Below are positions 33,467 to 46,294 of a stretch of DNA of 64,000 bases, in pieces. Location: NCBI GenBank assembly GCA_033239125.1, contig BSWB01000002.1, positions 3,195,001 to 3,259,000 of the forward strand, written 5' to 3'. The stretch comes from Fagopyrum homotropicum. Taxonomy: Eukaryota; Streptophyta; Magnoliopsida; Caryophyllales; Polygonaceae. The notes beneath the pieces were generated by a model. The model was not told the DNA's origin and searched no databases. It saw only the letters and a program-made list of their open reading frames with translations. The position numbers were made by a program, and so were the translations under genes. Each line of letters starts with the position of its first letter. The first letter of the stretch is position 1.

Positions 33467-36400
33467 TACAAACTATCAACGTATTTACCAAAAATAATAT
33501 GTCTTACTTCTCGGACAAAAAATACACTCCGGCGATGACGTGGCAACCGGAATTTGACATGTCATCAAAAATGGATTAATTGTATGATGTGGATTATTTA
33601 TCAAAAAAACCAATGTAATACCCGAAAATTTAATTTCCGGTAAATCCCGAGTCATCATAAACCTTGTCATATTATGTGAAGAGTTAAGCACATAAAATGC
33701 TTTTGTCAACTTCTATAATTTTATGTGAGGCTTCAATCTTCTTACATAATCCTTAGTTTTATAAATTAACACATTTTATCATTTTATGTGAGGACCTTAC
33801 TATATCCTATGTGACACCGGTTTCTTATCCTTTGATAATTTTTATCATTTTATGTGAGCACCTTACTCACATAAAATATACAAGTCAATCTACCTTCTTT
33901 ATTCTGTAAATTGGACCCATCCAGGCCCATCTGTAGCATGCCTTCCGGGCCTTTACAAAGCTGAGTATTTTGGGCCTTTGTAAGCCTACCTTCTGGGCCC
34001 GTCATGGACAGCCAGCTGGGCTGTGAGCTCTCCCTCCTCTCCTGCGTGTACGCCGTACTCTCTCACGCCATCAGCTCCTCTGTAACCCTAGCATCGCTTC
34101 TTCTGTTCCGTACACAACAACGCAACCATGGATGCGACTTCCTCTTCCCCTCCATCGTGCCATCCATCACACAACAACAAACGAGCCTTTTCTCCAGCTT
34201 TGCAGTGCACAGGTTCGAGTCATCTTCGGAATCCAACAACCTTGCGTTCTCTCCCGCAGGCCACGCTAGCTACGACGCCGGAATGGTTCGCGCCTCCTTT
34301 CTGTCGACTCTTACACCTGTGATAATGGTGGCTTGCCCTCCTCTTCTATCGACTCCAGCAGGTCGGTAATACCATCGAGTGCAGATCGGCAACAACAACC
34401 GACAACAACGCTGCAAACAGGAGTTTGCGAGAGCTGTTACAGTTCCAAACCACTGGGGCGGCAACCCAGATCCGCTGGGGCAGCAGCCCAGATCCGCAGG
34501 GGCGGGGAGCAGGGCCGCTGGTGCAGTTGGGAACCCAGACCGCTGGTGCGTGGCTGCTCTCTCACGGGTGCGTCCAGGTGACATCGATCCGGCCCTTCTC
34601 CTTCAGCCTACACGCGAGCTTGTTGAGTCCGTCTAGTCGGGTAAGGACCTCAACCTTCTTCTCTACGTTACCCTCTTTGAGTATATGCTGATTAGAATAC
34701 CCATGTGTGTCCTTTGACCCTTCATAGAAGCCATGGTAGATGACTAGAAGAGTTGTTACAATTCCGAGTTTTCAGAGTTGACGAGCAGTCAATTTCGGGA
34801 CCAGAACTGAGTAAGTTATACTCCTCCGTTGCTACTGAATTTTGGACATCCTATAGATAAGATTTGATAATAGAACATATCAAAATTTGGGATAAATCCA
34901 GCGAGTGGTTTAGGATTTATGATTTTTCAAAGATGTAGTCGTAAACAGTTTTTTTTTCCTGTTGTGCTGATATTTCGTAAGTGTTGGAAAAAAAACTGCT
35001 AGTTTTGTGATCCAGATTTCGGTAAGTTAGACACCTCCTTTATTGCTGATTTTTGGATATGTTATAATTGGTAATTCATAGTAGAACATACTGAAAATTG
35101 AGAGGAATCCGAGTTGCAGTTTAAGAGTTATGGCGTCCCAAAGTAGAGACCTTGAGCAGTTTATAGGTTATGCTGAATGTTGTCTAAAACTGCTTGTGAT
35201 CCAGTTTGGTGATATATATTTGAGTGGGTTATATTTCTCGGTTAGACTTGAATTTTGGATATGTCATAGTCAAGACTTCATAGTAGAATATATAAAAATT
35301 TGAGAGGATTTCATCGAGAGGTTTAGGAGTTATGATTTTTCAAAGTGTACTCAGATTTTGGCTAAGTATAGCAAACTTCAAGTGTTGTAACCAACTTTGG
35401 AAATTTTTGTAGAAGTGAAGGGTGAACAGTTTTAAGAAATTCTTGCTCGTAGGAGTAGATGGGATATCATAGATGATCTAGGGAATTATTTCGGAATTTT
35501 TATAAGATTATTCGAATTTTATATTTGAAGCTGTAGTTGGACTTTAGTGACTTTTCGGGAAATAGAAAATGAGTAGTTTTTCTAGTTGTTACCTAAAATC
35601 ATCCTAGGGAGTAGAATAGGGTTAGTTAGCCTCAAATTATAATTTAAGTACATATTCCGAGTTTTTGGAAATTCCGGGACCAAGGGTAAAATAGTCATTT
35701 TACCATAAATTGGTACTGTATTAAATTATGTTCTAATAGGACCTACTACCTTAGAAGTCTTAGACTTCTAATTACCAAGAAAGTGTGCTGACACACTTGC
35801 CTCCTTTGACAGGCAACCGAGTTATACAGTTACAGATTGAGTTGTGATTAAGAGAGTCGAGATCTGATTCAGGTAAGTCCACAGACTTACTTAGCTGACT
35901 TCTTGTATGAGTGTAATGTGTATGAGTGGTGTTTGTTAGTTATGATAAACAACGAAACCGGATTAGGCCGACTTTATTATTTACGTAATTGACCCAAGTG
36001 TATGATAACGGGTCGTGACATCATCTGCCTAGCTCTTGCGAGAGTCTAGGAGGTTCCCTGCGACCAGCCCAGTCCGGTAGACGGTCAAATGCATTAGTAC
36101 CATTCCGCGTTGGTAAACGGGGACAGGGGCGAGGTTTGGGAATCCCTCGTGTCACAAAATAAGTATCATTAGTAATAACCTATCACCTAATTAAAGATAA
36201 TAAAAGGATTGAGTGTTGCATGTTGATTGTGTATATTGTGTGTTTGTGCTTTTACCTTTATACTTATGCATAGAATGTTAGCTAACGGTTTTATACCGCT
36301 TGTAGATGCCTTGCAGGTTAAGACAGTTGTAGAGAGATCCGGAGGGAATGGTCAGCCGGGTCCACGTACTCATTTAGTTGGGGACGGGAATGTCTTATGT

Positions 36401-37132
36401 TCTTCATATATGTCGTTTTGGTACCTTTGCTTTGTAAGGCTGATACATATTCTTCATGTATATATTGTTTAAAGTTTTCAAATGTTTTAAATACTTTTGT
36501 GCCTTGTTGTAAGATCCAAGTTAAATTGTTGTCAAACTAAGGTCGGGACCCATTGTGAGGTCCTAACCAGTAGCTCCCCGAGTTCTCAGAATTTGGGGTG
36601 TTACAACCAAGTTAATAACACATAAAAATTTTAAAATATATAAATTAAGTTTTTTAATTATTATATTTAAAATATAATTTTTTTTATAAAGTTTCAAATT
36701 TTTTTGTAAAAGTTTTTTTTAAAGAAAGAAAAAATTTGTAATATATATATATATTAAAAATAAATCATTTCCTTGTGAATTTTTTTAAAAAAATTTATTT
36801 TGTATAAATTTTAAAATAAAAATTTATTTTTAAAAAAATCAATTTTTATTTAAAAATTTGATAAAATATATAAAATTCCAAAAAAATTTATCTAACTTAT
36901 TTTTTTACAATTTTTTTATTTAAAAAAATAGTTGGGAATTTATTTTTGTAAAAATAATAAATAATTTTAACATATTAAATGTTATTAACTTTATTTTAAA
37001 AAATAAATTTCACGTCACCTAATTATATATTAATAACATGTCAAATTCCGGTTGACATCTTATCGCCGGAGTTAATATTTTCGCAGAAAAAGTAAGACAT
37101 ATTATTTTTGGTAAATACGTTGATAGTTTGTA
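33467..37132. mobile_element. Foldback DNA element split by a solo LTR
   Basis: About 100 bp at 33467-33575 recur inverted at 37030-37132 (shared pieces TACAAACTATCAACGT, AATAATATGTCTTACT, CCGGAATTTGACATGT). Without the nested LTR the element would be about 670 bp. No transposase is present and no clear target duplication is seen outside the arms, so class and exact ends are open. Confidence 0.6.
33614..36605. mobile_element. Solo LTR, 2,992 bp, probably Ty3 type
   Basis: The segment begins TGTAATACCCGAAAA and ends GGGGTGTTACA, the inverted termini common in plant Ty3 LTRs. It is flanked by a perfect 5-bp duplication ACCAA (33609-33613 and 36606-36610). There is no PBS, pol or second LTR, so it is the product of LTR-LTR recombination. 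ORFs inside (for example 34004-34691 on both strands) have no recognisable product. Orientation cannot be set from the termini alone. Confidence 0.85.
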
Positions 37133-38009
37133 AAAAAAAATAAACTTATCTAAGTTAGAAAGTGCGTAGTTTTATGATTCATGATCGACAAATTGCAAAT
37201 CTACAATGACATTTAATTTTATAATAGATTTTTTTTTTTGATAATCTTGTTGAGCGTTTGAGAAGTGTACGAGCTTATCGAAGTTAATATGAACGTAAAA
37301 TTACGAAAAAAAAGTACATCATCCGTATTATATTTTTATTTTTAACATTTTTTTGTAAATATTAAATAGAGATTAGATTTATAAAATATTATAACATCTA
37401 GATAATAAGAAAATTATATAAGTAGATAATCAAAATATGAAGTTGTTAATTTAAAATTGTAAGTTGGTTTTATTAAATTTAATTTATGAGTTATTTTCTT
37501 CAAGTCTTTCTTATTTCAGGAAGATGATGCTTGAATTTGAACAAAAGAACAACAATTTTTTTTTATATCCCTCTTCATTGGCTGACCGCTGACGATTTCG
37601 GGTCCTCCACACCACCGCCTTAGCTCTAGAACCAACGCTAGAAGGAAATACACTAATCCCCACCCTTCCCCGGTGATAACTTTGGTTCCTCCACACCACC
37701 ACTTCTTCATCCCCTTTCTCCGGCTAGTTGGATGGGAGCCGACTAAAAAGTTGAGATCCACACCCTTTTTGAATGGTAAAAACAATCATAGTCAAAATAA
37801 AACAAGTACTCCTACTATACCCAGAAAACACTTTAATATACGTGTCCAATCTTTTAAGGAGCTCCACCACGTCATCTCCCAAGTCACCAAACATGAAAAA
37901 GGAAAAAAGAAGAAATTGATACTCCTTGGAACTACAAATGTCAGCATATTTCTTTCTCTTATTTTCAGCATCAACTCTCACCACTTTACCTGGGATGAAA
38001 CTAGAAACG
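37133..38009. other. AT-rich intergenic DNA
   Basis: No gene is supported. About 37560-37760 is GC-richer and may be the 3' part of the LINE relic that follows on the minus strand, but no domain is readable. Confidence 0.5.
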
Positions 38010-38650
38010 TCAGATGAAGAGAAAGGAGACGAACCAGTGATGTCGACACGTGTGTCTTTGCCTTGAAACCAATATAAAAGGATGCCGGTGGGCGGATCTC
38101 TCCACCATCAACCATGCAAGTAGGAACCTCCTTCCGAACAAAAACCCCAATATTTTAACACTCATCATATAAGGCATCACGAACCATGTTATGTCGATGT
38201 TCAATGTCAATCTGCGCAGCACAAGTAAGAGCATGGTCACCCCAAGCGTCCAAAATGTTTTTATCACATGCAAGACATTTGGAACCCTCTCTAAACATCT
38301 CAATACCAAGACGTTATTTAACGACAACCCGAAAGGTAGCCAGGTTCATAACCTAACCAAGACTAGAAACCGGGACGGCCTTAAGCCATTGTTGAGCCAA
38401 GGGTAATCTCAGGTTACCAATTAAGGTCTTCTGCCTAACCGAAAGGTCAAACTCCTTCTAGAAGACACTTGTAAAGATGACCCAACTAGCAGCAACAAAC
38501 TCAAAAGTAGCACCATCACCTGACACACTAGATTGTCTCAAAATCTGATCCCGCAAACCACGGGATTGGGTCTTCGACGTCAGGAAGGCAAAATGCAACG
38601 TATCAACACAAGTGAGGATACCGAGCCCTCCATCGCTAATCGGCATAGTG
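38010..38650 (-). pseudogene. Non-LTR reverse transcriptase C-terminal relic
   Basis: Read from right to left on the minus strand, in shifting frames, it contains PISDGGLGI, then FREGSKCLACDKN, GDHALTC, IEHRHNMVRDALYDEC and a PTCMVDGGEIRPP stretch. These fit the C-terminal, zinc-ligand-like part of a group of plant non-LTR reverse transcriptases (GDHAL.C and RHN.VRD motifs). Several stops and shifts show long decay. Ends are not defined. Confidence 0.55.
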
Positions 38651-39320
38651 GAAAGACGCCACTGAAGAGGACCAAACCCAACTCTTCCAACGGTAACAAT
38701 AATATTTATATGTCACGTTCAAGTTCGTTTCACATACGTGTTGCATAAAGATATAATTTTACTGTATTTTTTTAAAAATTATTAAAAAATCATTTAAATT
38801 AAATCTTACGGAAGGTACTTTAATTCCACAAAATTGAAAATATAATATGGGTTATGTTGGAAACTCATGTGTTTTATTTATAAAAATTACCCAATCTCGC
38901 ACTTAGGATGAGGAATCAAATCCGTTATCACAAAAAATTAAAATATTCATTTGGGGCTTGGGTCCCAAGTGCAAAATTGATGAAATCCAAATACGAAATT
39001 TATTAAACCTGATTTCGGTTTTGGGGTCCAAGTGCAGAATCAAATCAAACTCAATTCTAGTTTTGAGGTTCAAGTGCGAAATTGATTAAATTCAATTTCA
39101 CTTTCAGGCCCCAAGTGTGTATTAATTAATCACTAATTTCTCACTTTGAATGTGGAATTAGGAAAATATTTAGATGATATATATATGAGATCGTTTAAGA
39201 TAGACGCGTTTAAGATAGGCGTCTAGCTGTAAAAAAAAATGAAGATTCAAACAATATTCTATTGACCCTTAAATAATCACGGTGATTTTAAAAAACAAAA
39301 TTTTTTTATATATTTTGATA

Positions 39321-39480
39321 ATATTTTTATTCTAAAATATGTTTAATATGATAACTACAACACTTAATTGTTTTAGATGAAAAACTCTTATATTTACGTT
39401 GTCATATACAAAATTATAATTTAGTTATCATATTAAACATATTTTTATTCTAAAATATGTTTAATATGATAACTAAATTA
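39321..39480. repeat. Direct repeat plus perfect 29-bp foldback
   Basis: A 37-bp sequence beginning ATATTTTTATTCTAAAATAT occurs at 39321-39357 and again, identical, at 39439-39475. The second copy forms the right arm of a perfect inverted repeat (39417-39445 and 39452-39480) with a six-base loop. All three copies share AATATGTTTAATATGATAAC or its complement. Confidence 0.9.
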
Positions 39481-39656
39481 ATTAATTTATAAACTAATGG
39501 TCGTTATTTTATCTATTTTCTATATATCTTTACTATTCATAATAATTTTCTTAGTGTTCATCTGTTTTAGCCTTTTAGGTAATTAAGATTCATACCGGTA
39601 GAAATTAAACTGAAAACCAATTAAAATAAGATTTCTTTCTTCGTTAATTTGATCCT

Positions 39657-39658
<2 letters not shown>

Positions 39659-39691
<33 letters not shown>
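39659..39691. repeat. T33 homopolymer
   Basis: Thirty-three consecutive T bases lie 320 bp upstream of gene C. This could be a LINE or SINE tail on the minus strand, but no coding remnant adjoins it. Confidence 0.9.
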
Positions 39692-39692
<1 letters not shown>

Positions 39693-40009
39693 AAATTTGA
39701 TCCTTCTTGCCATAATGCCATGTTGCCTTATCATTAACATTAATAAAGATTTAATGCTTCACAAGTTCACAATGGATCTTCGCTTACTCATATGCATATT
39801 ATAATTGTTAATGGAAAAACATGATTTTGTTAATTTCTTTTTGGGTAATAATATATATTTTTTTCCTTAAACCCCATAATGAAATAATTCTTTCTGATAT
39901 ATATTGCAAAATATATTAACTAGCAACTCCATTGATAAACAAGAGTTTATCAGCAGCTCACAAAAATTTCACTTCACATGGTAGTATAGATTACTGTAAC
40001 ATTGTAGAA

Positions 40010-42392
40010 ATGAAGAGATTTGCTTTGTTCTTTTACTTGTTGTTGCATGCTTGGTTTCTGCTGATCTCAGGTTAAGGCAAAAACAAGAAGAAATTTTGCA
40101 TTTTGAGTTCTTTATCTTTTCCTTGATTTGTGTTGTTTTTTGAATTTGATTGTTTAGTAGTTAATCACATGTTGTTTGCGTATATTGCAGTCAATGTTGC
40201 TCAAGGCTTAGATTACGATTACTCGGCAACTGCAGAGGTACTTTACAAATTTACAATGTTAATTACTTCTTGTTATAAAATGTGATTACATAAGTTGTAA
40301 TTGGTTTTCAGTTTCATAATCATATCTCTTACATTGCCTTTCCCTAAGAAATTTCCATGTTCACTTACAGTGCTTAGAAGAGCCATGGACTGCGCAATAC
40401 AAAGGAGGAATTTTAACCAATCCGACCTTCGACAAAGGAATCGAAGGATGGACCACTTACGGGCAAGCAAGTATCAAAGCCGAGACGACAAAAGGAGGAA
40501 ACAAGTTTGTTGTTGCATTCGATAGAGAGAATCCTCACGACAGTTTCTCGCAGAAAGTTCAGCTCGAAGAAGGCGGCATTTACGCTTTCTCAGGTTAACT
40601 AGTTACACAATCTTGTTGTTATACTTACATTTTTGTTTTTATGGTATGTTTTTTGATTTGTTGTTTATGAACTTGGAAATGTTAGCTTGGGTGCAAGTGA
40701 ATGAAGGCAATGCAACAGTTAGTGTTGAATTTAGAAACCCTAATGGAGAAATGCTCTATGGTGGTGGTGTTGTGGCCGAGCATGGTTGCTGGAAATTGCT
40801 TAAAGGCGGGATTGTTTCGAATTTTTCGGGTCCTGCAGATATGATTCTTAAGGTAAAATTTAGGGTTTAGTCTAATGAAAGTAGTTCTTAGGGTTTTGAC
40901 TTTTACTACATGAACTAGATTAGGGTTTCTCATTGATTTGATCATGTTGTTGTAGAGCAAAAACACAAGGGTGGAGATTTGGGCAGATAACGTCGCGTTG
41001 CAGAGTTTTTCGGAGAAGCAATGGAGATCTCATCAAGAGAGTAGCATTCAAAAGGTTAGTAAAAATATGATACATTCAACTTACTTTTAGGGTTTTGGGT
41101 TTCGGGTTTTAAACTAAACTTATTTTTAGGGTTTTGGGTTTCGAGTTTCGGGTTTAAAAGTTATCGGTTTTATCTTGCAGACGCGCAAGAGTGTAGTGAA
41201 GTTCCAAATGAGTTATAACAAAACCGGTGTCAATGGAACCATGATCAAGCTCACACATACCAAGTCGCATTTCCCCGTAGGCACGGAAATCAACCCGGAA
41301 ATCCTAACCAACACGGCATACCAAAATTGGGTCTCCTCAAAATTTACTGTGGTAACATTTAGAAATGAGATGAAATGGTATAGTAGTGAGAATACGCAAG
41401 GTCATGAGGATTACACAAAGGCGGATGCTATGATGCAATTCGCCGAGCAACACAAGATTGCAGTGAGAGGACACAACGTTCTTTGGGATGACCCGAAATA
41501 CCAACCGTATTGGGTCAACAACTTATCGCCTAGTGAACTCCAAACCGCGGTTCAAAAGAGGATCAACTCGGTCGTGTCAAGGTACAAAGGAAGGTTAATC
41601 CATTGGGACGTTGTGAACGAAGACGTGCATTTTCGTTTCTTTGAGGATAAACTCGGAAATGATATCTCTTCCTCGACATACAAAACGACTCACGAACTTG
41701 ATCCCACGGCAATCATGTTCATGAACGATTATAACACGATTGAGGAAAGCGGAGACAAAGATGTTACACCGGATAAGTACTTGGCCAAGCTAAGAAGCAT
41801 CTTATCATACCCGGGTAATCAGAATTTGCCAGCCGGGATTGGATTACAATCGAGATTTTCAGCCCCACAACCTAACATAGCTTACATGAGAGCCGGGATG
41901 GATACCTTGGCTGCAGCCGGATTTCCTCTTTGGCTCACCGAGCTTTTCGTGGATCAAAATCCGAATCAGGTACATTGTGGAGATAAAACTTTACCACATT
42001 AATCACATAAACATAACTTATGTAACATTTTTGTGTAGGTACAAAACTTGGAGCAAGTACTAAGAGAAGGATATGCACATCCGGCGGTCCAAGGGATAGT
42101 TATGTGGCCAAGTTGTCCATTGATCGATGAATGCAAGATGTGTTTAACGGACAAAGAGTACCATAACACGCCACTCGGAGATCTCGTGGATAGTTTGATC
42201 AAAGAATGGGGCTCGAAGGAGTCGGAGATCATGCTCGAGTGTGATGGATCTTGTAGTGTTTCGCTCCCTCATGGAGATTATGAGGCTGTTGTTTGGCATC
42301 CGGAGACGAATCTCACAAGGACATGGAATATGAAGGTGAACCAAGGCAATGCCGAGAGCCTGTTGCATATTGAGTTGGATCCTCTAGTGTGA
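40010..42392 (+). CDS. Endo-1,4-beta-xylanase-like protein (CBM22-GH10), gene C
   Basis: Exons 40010-40070, 40191-40237, 40371-40593, 40686-40852, 40956-41054, 41181-41969 and 42039-42392 encode 579 residues. The signal peptide is longer than in A and B (MKRFALFFYLLLHAWFLLIS). The CBM22-like module (GGILTNPTFDKGIEGW) is followed by the GH10 barrel, with acid/base Glu near 346 (HWDVVNED) and nucleophile Glu near 453 (WLTELFVD). Exon lengths 2-6 equal those of A and B and splice sites are canonical. Exon 6 starts TRKSVVK where A and B have MRKSTVK, and the last exon is one codon shorter. It is the most diverged copy and its introns are compact. Intact coding sequence suggests function. Confidence 0.95.
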
Positions 42393-43934
42393 ATGATATT
42401 TCATGTTGAATGAATTTACTTTTATTAACTCTAGAAATAATATATAAGAAAGTAAAATCATTTTAGTGAAGATTAAATTCTTTCTTTATATTTGGCATTT
42501 GATTTTCTAGTTTGATTGACGCTCGATGACATCCCTTAAGTATGATTGTTATATGAGTCGAGCGACTCAGATTCAACTCGAAAAAACTCATATTTTTTTG
42601 TCATATTTGTTTGATTTATAAACGAGTCAAACATTAAATACGTTTACTAACGAGACAAGCATGAGCCTCAATAATATTTTTTTGAATTTTCACCAAAAAA
42701 AAAACAATATTTTTGAATATTTATTGGTTTGGTACATCAAAATTAACAAGATTTCAGAGGTATAGTATGAAATTATGTATTATATTATATTGTTTTGAAA
42801 CATATTCTACACCATACAATAGAAATGACTACTTCGTTGCTAATATGTAACAAGCATGTTTGTGTTCAACTATACTAATCGAAGTTGACTTCTCATATAT
42901 ATCTCTTTGTTACAATAATTAAGGGAGATAAACATGCCTTCTTGCATTAAGAATCATATAATATAAAAAATCATTTATTTAAAAATATTAAAAATCGCTA
43001 AACGTCGTCTCAAGAACGTGAGTGCATGCATGATGCATGATTACTTAGCTCAATCATCGATCATTGAATCCTCGTTAAAACCCATACCAATACTCAAATT
43101 GTCTAGAGTTTGTGCTACCTAACATCTCTTTCTCTCTCGATCTCTAGCTAAGATTTCCACATTAAGCATGAAGGTATTTGCTTATAAACTTACTTTGTTT
43201 AGCTTTCTCTTTAGTACGTTGTTATAGGTATGTTAGTCGTCAACATCGATAATAAAAAGATAGCGTGTCTTCTACATAAGTTGGTGGCCTACTTTTTTGT
43301 GGGAATCAGTTGGGTTAGATATGACGTGGGTGGCCTACTCTTTTGTGGGAATCAGTTGGGTTAGATATGACGTGGTCGCACGTCTGAGCTCATATACATG
43401 TTCGGTACGAGCCAACACATAAACCCAGTAAAGTTTCATCCTAAAACCAATCAGCAATACGAGCAAAAATTCATTTTCTACATCTTATTGTTGTTAATGG
43501 GTTGTAAGATGAATCAACATTGGGTTTATGTGTCGGATTCGGCCCAACGTGTGTGCACTTATACTATATGTGCGACGAAATCCCAATGCGTTCTTCGACC
43601 CGCCGGAATTTCACATTATTTGAGCCGAAATTTAAAATTTTTTGTTGGATCTTTTAGTATGGAGTTGAGCATAAATCTTACAAATATGTTTATATTCACC
43701 TTGTTTAGTTAAATGAACCATCCTGAAAGTAATTCGGCTCATGTAACAAATTTATTTACGATTAACTCTTCTCGTCATCTTTAGTACTTGTTGTTCGAGT
43801 CCAATGACCATGTTTTCGAACTCGAACATGAAAATGTGACTCGATCCTAACTCAATTGACTCGAATCACATAGCAAATCTAATTTTTGTTATTATAAATA
43901 TGTATTACTTGAACAGCTAAAGATCGTAATCAAA
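42393..43934. other. Intergenic DNA between xylanase C and HIPP gene
   Basis: No gene is supported. It holds a 46-bp tandem duplication at 43283-43374. The open frame at about 43398-43712 has no recognisable product and ordinary AT-rich composition. Confidence 0.6.
43283..43374. repeat. Two 46-bp tandem units
   Basis: Units starting GGTGGCCTACT lie at 43283 and 43329 and differ by a single T/C. Confidence 0.95.
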
Positions 43935-44543
43935 ATGGAAATATCCTGCCACAAATGCAGGACCAAAGCGTTAAAGATCGCCGCCGGTGCATCAGGTACT
44001 ACATTCTCTGATTCTCAATCTATAATCCCAGAAAATAATCAAACTTAATTCACATTATTTATATTAATGCATTATTTTCTTGCAGGAGTAGTATCGGTGA
44101 CAGCGCAGGGAGATGACGCGATAGTGGTGACAGGAAAGTCCGTTGACCCGGTGGAGTTGACCGCCACCCTCCGCAAGAAAGTCGGCGCCGCAATTCTTCT
44201 CTCAGTTGAAGAAATCAAACCACCTCCAAAGATAGAATCTCCGCCGCCTCCGGCCGGTAAAGGTGAAAAAGAAGCCGGCGCCGGAGAAAAGAAGAACGGC
44301 GGTGGAGAACAGAAGGATAAAGACAAAGACAAGGATAAACCCAAGGAAAAACAGCCGAAGAAAGAAGAGGAGAAGGAAAAGCCGCCGGCAATGCAGCCAA
44401 CGCCGTCGTGGTGTTCTTCATACGGAATGCCGCCGCCGCCATATTCATTGCCGGGTTATAATAACTATTACTATCCACAACCACAGTATTGTATGTACGA
44501 GATTCCTCATCCTGATCCTAACCCTCCTTGTTCTATAATGTGA
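43935..44543 (+). CDS. Heavy-metal-associated isoprenylated plant protein (HIPP)
   Basis: Exon 1 (43935-43995) and exon 2 (44086-44543), joined by a 90-bp GT-AG intron, encode 172 residues. The HMA fold occupies about residues 1-68, with the metal-binding CxxC in MEISCHKCRTKALK and the following GVVSVTAQGDDAIVVTG strands. Then come a proline/lysine-rich, low-complexity linker (repeated KDKDKDKPKEK) and a Y/P-rich tail. The C-terminal CSIM is a CaaX farnesylation signal. HIPPs bind heavy metals or act as membrane-tethered adaptors in stress responses. The start is set by the HMA N-terminus; without exon 1 the CxxC would be lost. A Helitron begins 20 bp after the stop, so the native 3' UTR and polyadenylation region are probably replaced. 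Confidence 0.9.
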
Positions 44544-44575
44544 TAGCAGATTTTATATAAAGACTAGTGACATGG

Positions 44576-44594
44576 CCGCGCGCTTCGCGCGCGG
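44576..44594 (-). other. Helitron 3' hairpin
   Basis: CCGCGCGC and GCGCGCGG form a perfect stem around TTC, eight bases from CTAG. The extreme GC content stands out in AT-rich DNA. Confidence 0.85.
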
Positions 44595-45212
44595 AAGCAA
44601 TGTGATCTACACTTAATGGCTAATTAGACTTATTTCGAAGGAGTTAATCTTCAATTTGATTGTACAAATGGCTAATTATAAATAAGTTTTTACTGGTTAA
44701 TATTCAAAATGTTTTAAAATAGGATAGTAAGATTAGAGACAATATTTAAATACTTTAATATAAGACAAACAATGTGCTAAAAACTGAAAATACAATATAA
44801 CAAGATAGTTAATAACTTTAAAATATTTAAAGTCATACAAAGATAAGCGATAGGGGAAAAAATATAAGGACGTCCTATTACATTTATAGCTCAAAAATAT
44901 TTTTCTCATATAAAAGTATAAACTCTCACCCGCTAATAAATTTTAGAAAATAAAAAATCGACTATCTTAAGTAAAAGGAAGTAATAATTTGTGTAATATA
45001 AAATTCCAAACCTTAATATTCTCTACACTGATCTTTAGTTTCATCACTGCCAAGTTTCAAACCATATACGAAATATCATATAAAATTAAAGAGCCAAAAC
45101 GAAAAGACAATCCAAGCTTGAGTTGAATTCAAACTTCCACCACCTTCTACTACAATATCATGTAATTGTCTTCTTCCTCATAACATAATTGTTTTCTTCC
45201 TCATAACATGTA

Positions 45213-45517
45213 CTCCCTCTGTTCGTGAATACTTGACGTTCTGGCCTTTAGCACAAGTATTTAGGAATTAAAATTTAGACTAAACTACCCTTATCATAAA
45301 ATTGAGAAACCTGACAAAAGGAGAATTTGAATTGGTTCATTCTCTGTTAACCCTGTATACACATACACGTGTTGGTTAGTGTTTAGAAAAATGATGTTAC
45401 TTTTGTACTAATATCATGGGTAAAATTGGAAAGGGAATGGCAAAAATACGTAAAACGTCAAATATTTATATACATAACTCAAACACTAAAACGTCAAATA
45501 TAAAAATACAGAGGGAG
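45213..45517. mobile_element. Stowaway-like MITE, 305 bp
   Basis: The terminal repeats CTCCCTCTGT and ACAGAGGGAG are flanked by TA on both sides (45211-45212 and 45518-45519), as for Tc1/Mariner-derived Stowaway MITEs. Inner arms around ACTTGACGTT and AACGTCAAATA are also inverted. There is no coding capacity. Confidence 0.85.
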
Positions 45518-46294
45518 TATATCTTATCAACTTTGACCACGTGACAATAGTGTAGGTGAAATTTATTTGCAAGTTAGTCACTCTATGCTCAAACCTGAAA
45601 ATAAACACAATATAAAATTAAAGAGACGAAACAAAAAGGCAATCCAAGCTTCTTCATGACAGTGTTGTTCTTGAAATCCCTAAAGTAAGAATTTGATATG
45701 TAATACTATATTGCTACAAAGCAAAGAAACAATAGCTTACTATCAAATGAAGAACTTACTCGTTACAACCATGTCAATATCCTCAGAGTCAACAACTACT
45801 TTCTTGTTCTTCAGTTCAACTTCTCTATTTCTGCATATTAAGATGAAAAACAATATCAAATAAGAATTTGTAGTTGAGTCAAAATGGGAGATAGTTAGAG
45901 ATTAAGCCCCAAAACTAATTTGTGTGTCATTGAAGAGTTTTATCAAGCTCTCCAACAATTTTTTAACACTGAAAATGAAATTATGGGTTAGTAAGATTTG
46001 TTGAATATATGGATAGACAAAGAGAAAATGCAATAATATAGTGTATTTTGGAGGTGTAAGAATTGGAATCAATTGTACTTAATGGTAGTAGTTAAGTTGA
46101 GAGTTAAATAGGGGATTAATGGTAGGAGTTACAATTTATAGGAGTTTCAAAAACAAAAATAAGTGAGAAATAATATTTGGTTTGACAAAATATAAGATAT
46201 TAATATGAATCAATTAGTGATTTGAGAAGTTATTAGAGGTATGCCATAAGTTGGTTGTTTTGGAAGAGTTATTTGTAACTCTCAAATTAAAACA

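Larger units (their letters stand above)
38651..40009. other. Upstream region of xylanase gene C
   Basis: No gene is supported. About 38900-39120 has three degenerate repeats around AAGTGC(A/G)(A/G)AAT(T/C). A foldback lies at 39321-39480 and a T33 tract at 39659-39691. Proximal sequence from about 39760 resembles the promoters of genes A and B only weakly. Confidence 0.6.

Noticed and set aside
34004..34691. Cluster of open frames on both strands, GC-rich
   Set aside because: They sit inside the solo LTR, overlap each other in all frames and match no domain I know.
43398..43712. 104-codon open frame upstream of the HIPP gene
   Set aside because: No homology, no splice partner and ordinary AT-rich composition.
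44072..44538. Alternative frames over HIPP exon 2
   Set aside because: The K/P-rich repeats open all frames. Only the chosen one joins exon 1 with CxxC and ends in a CaaX box.
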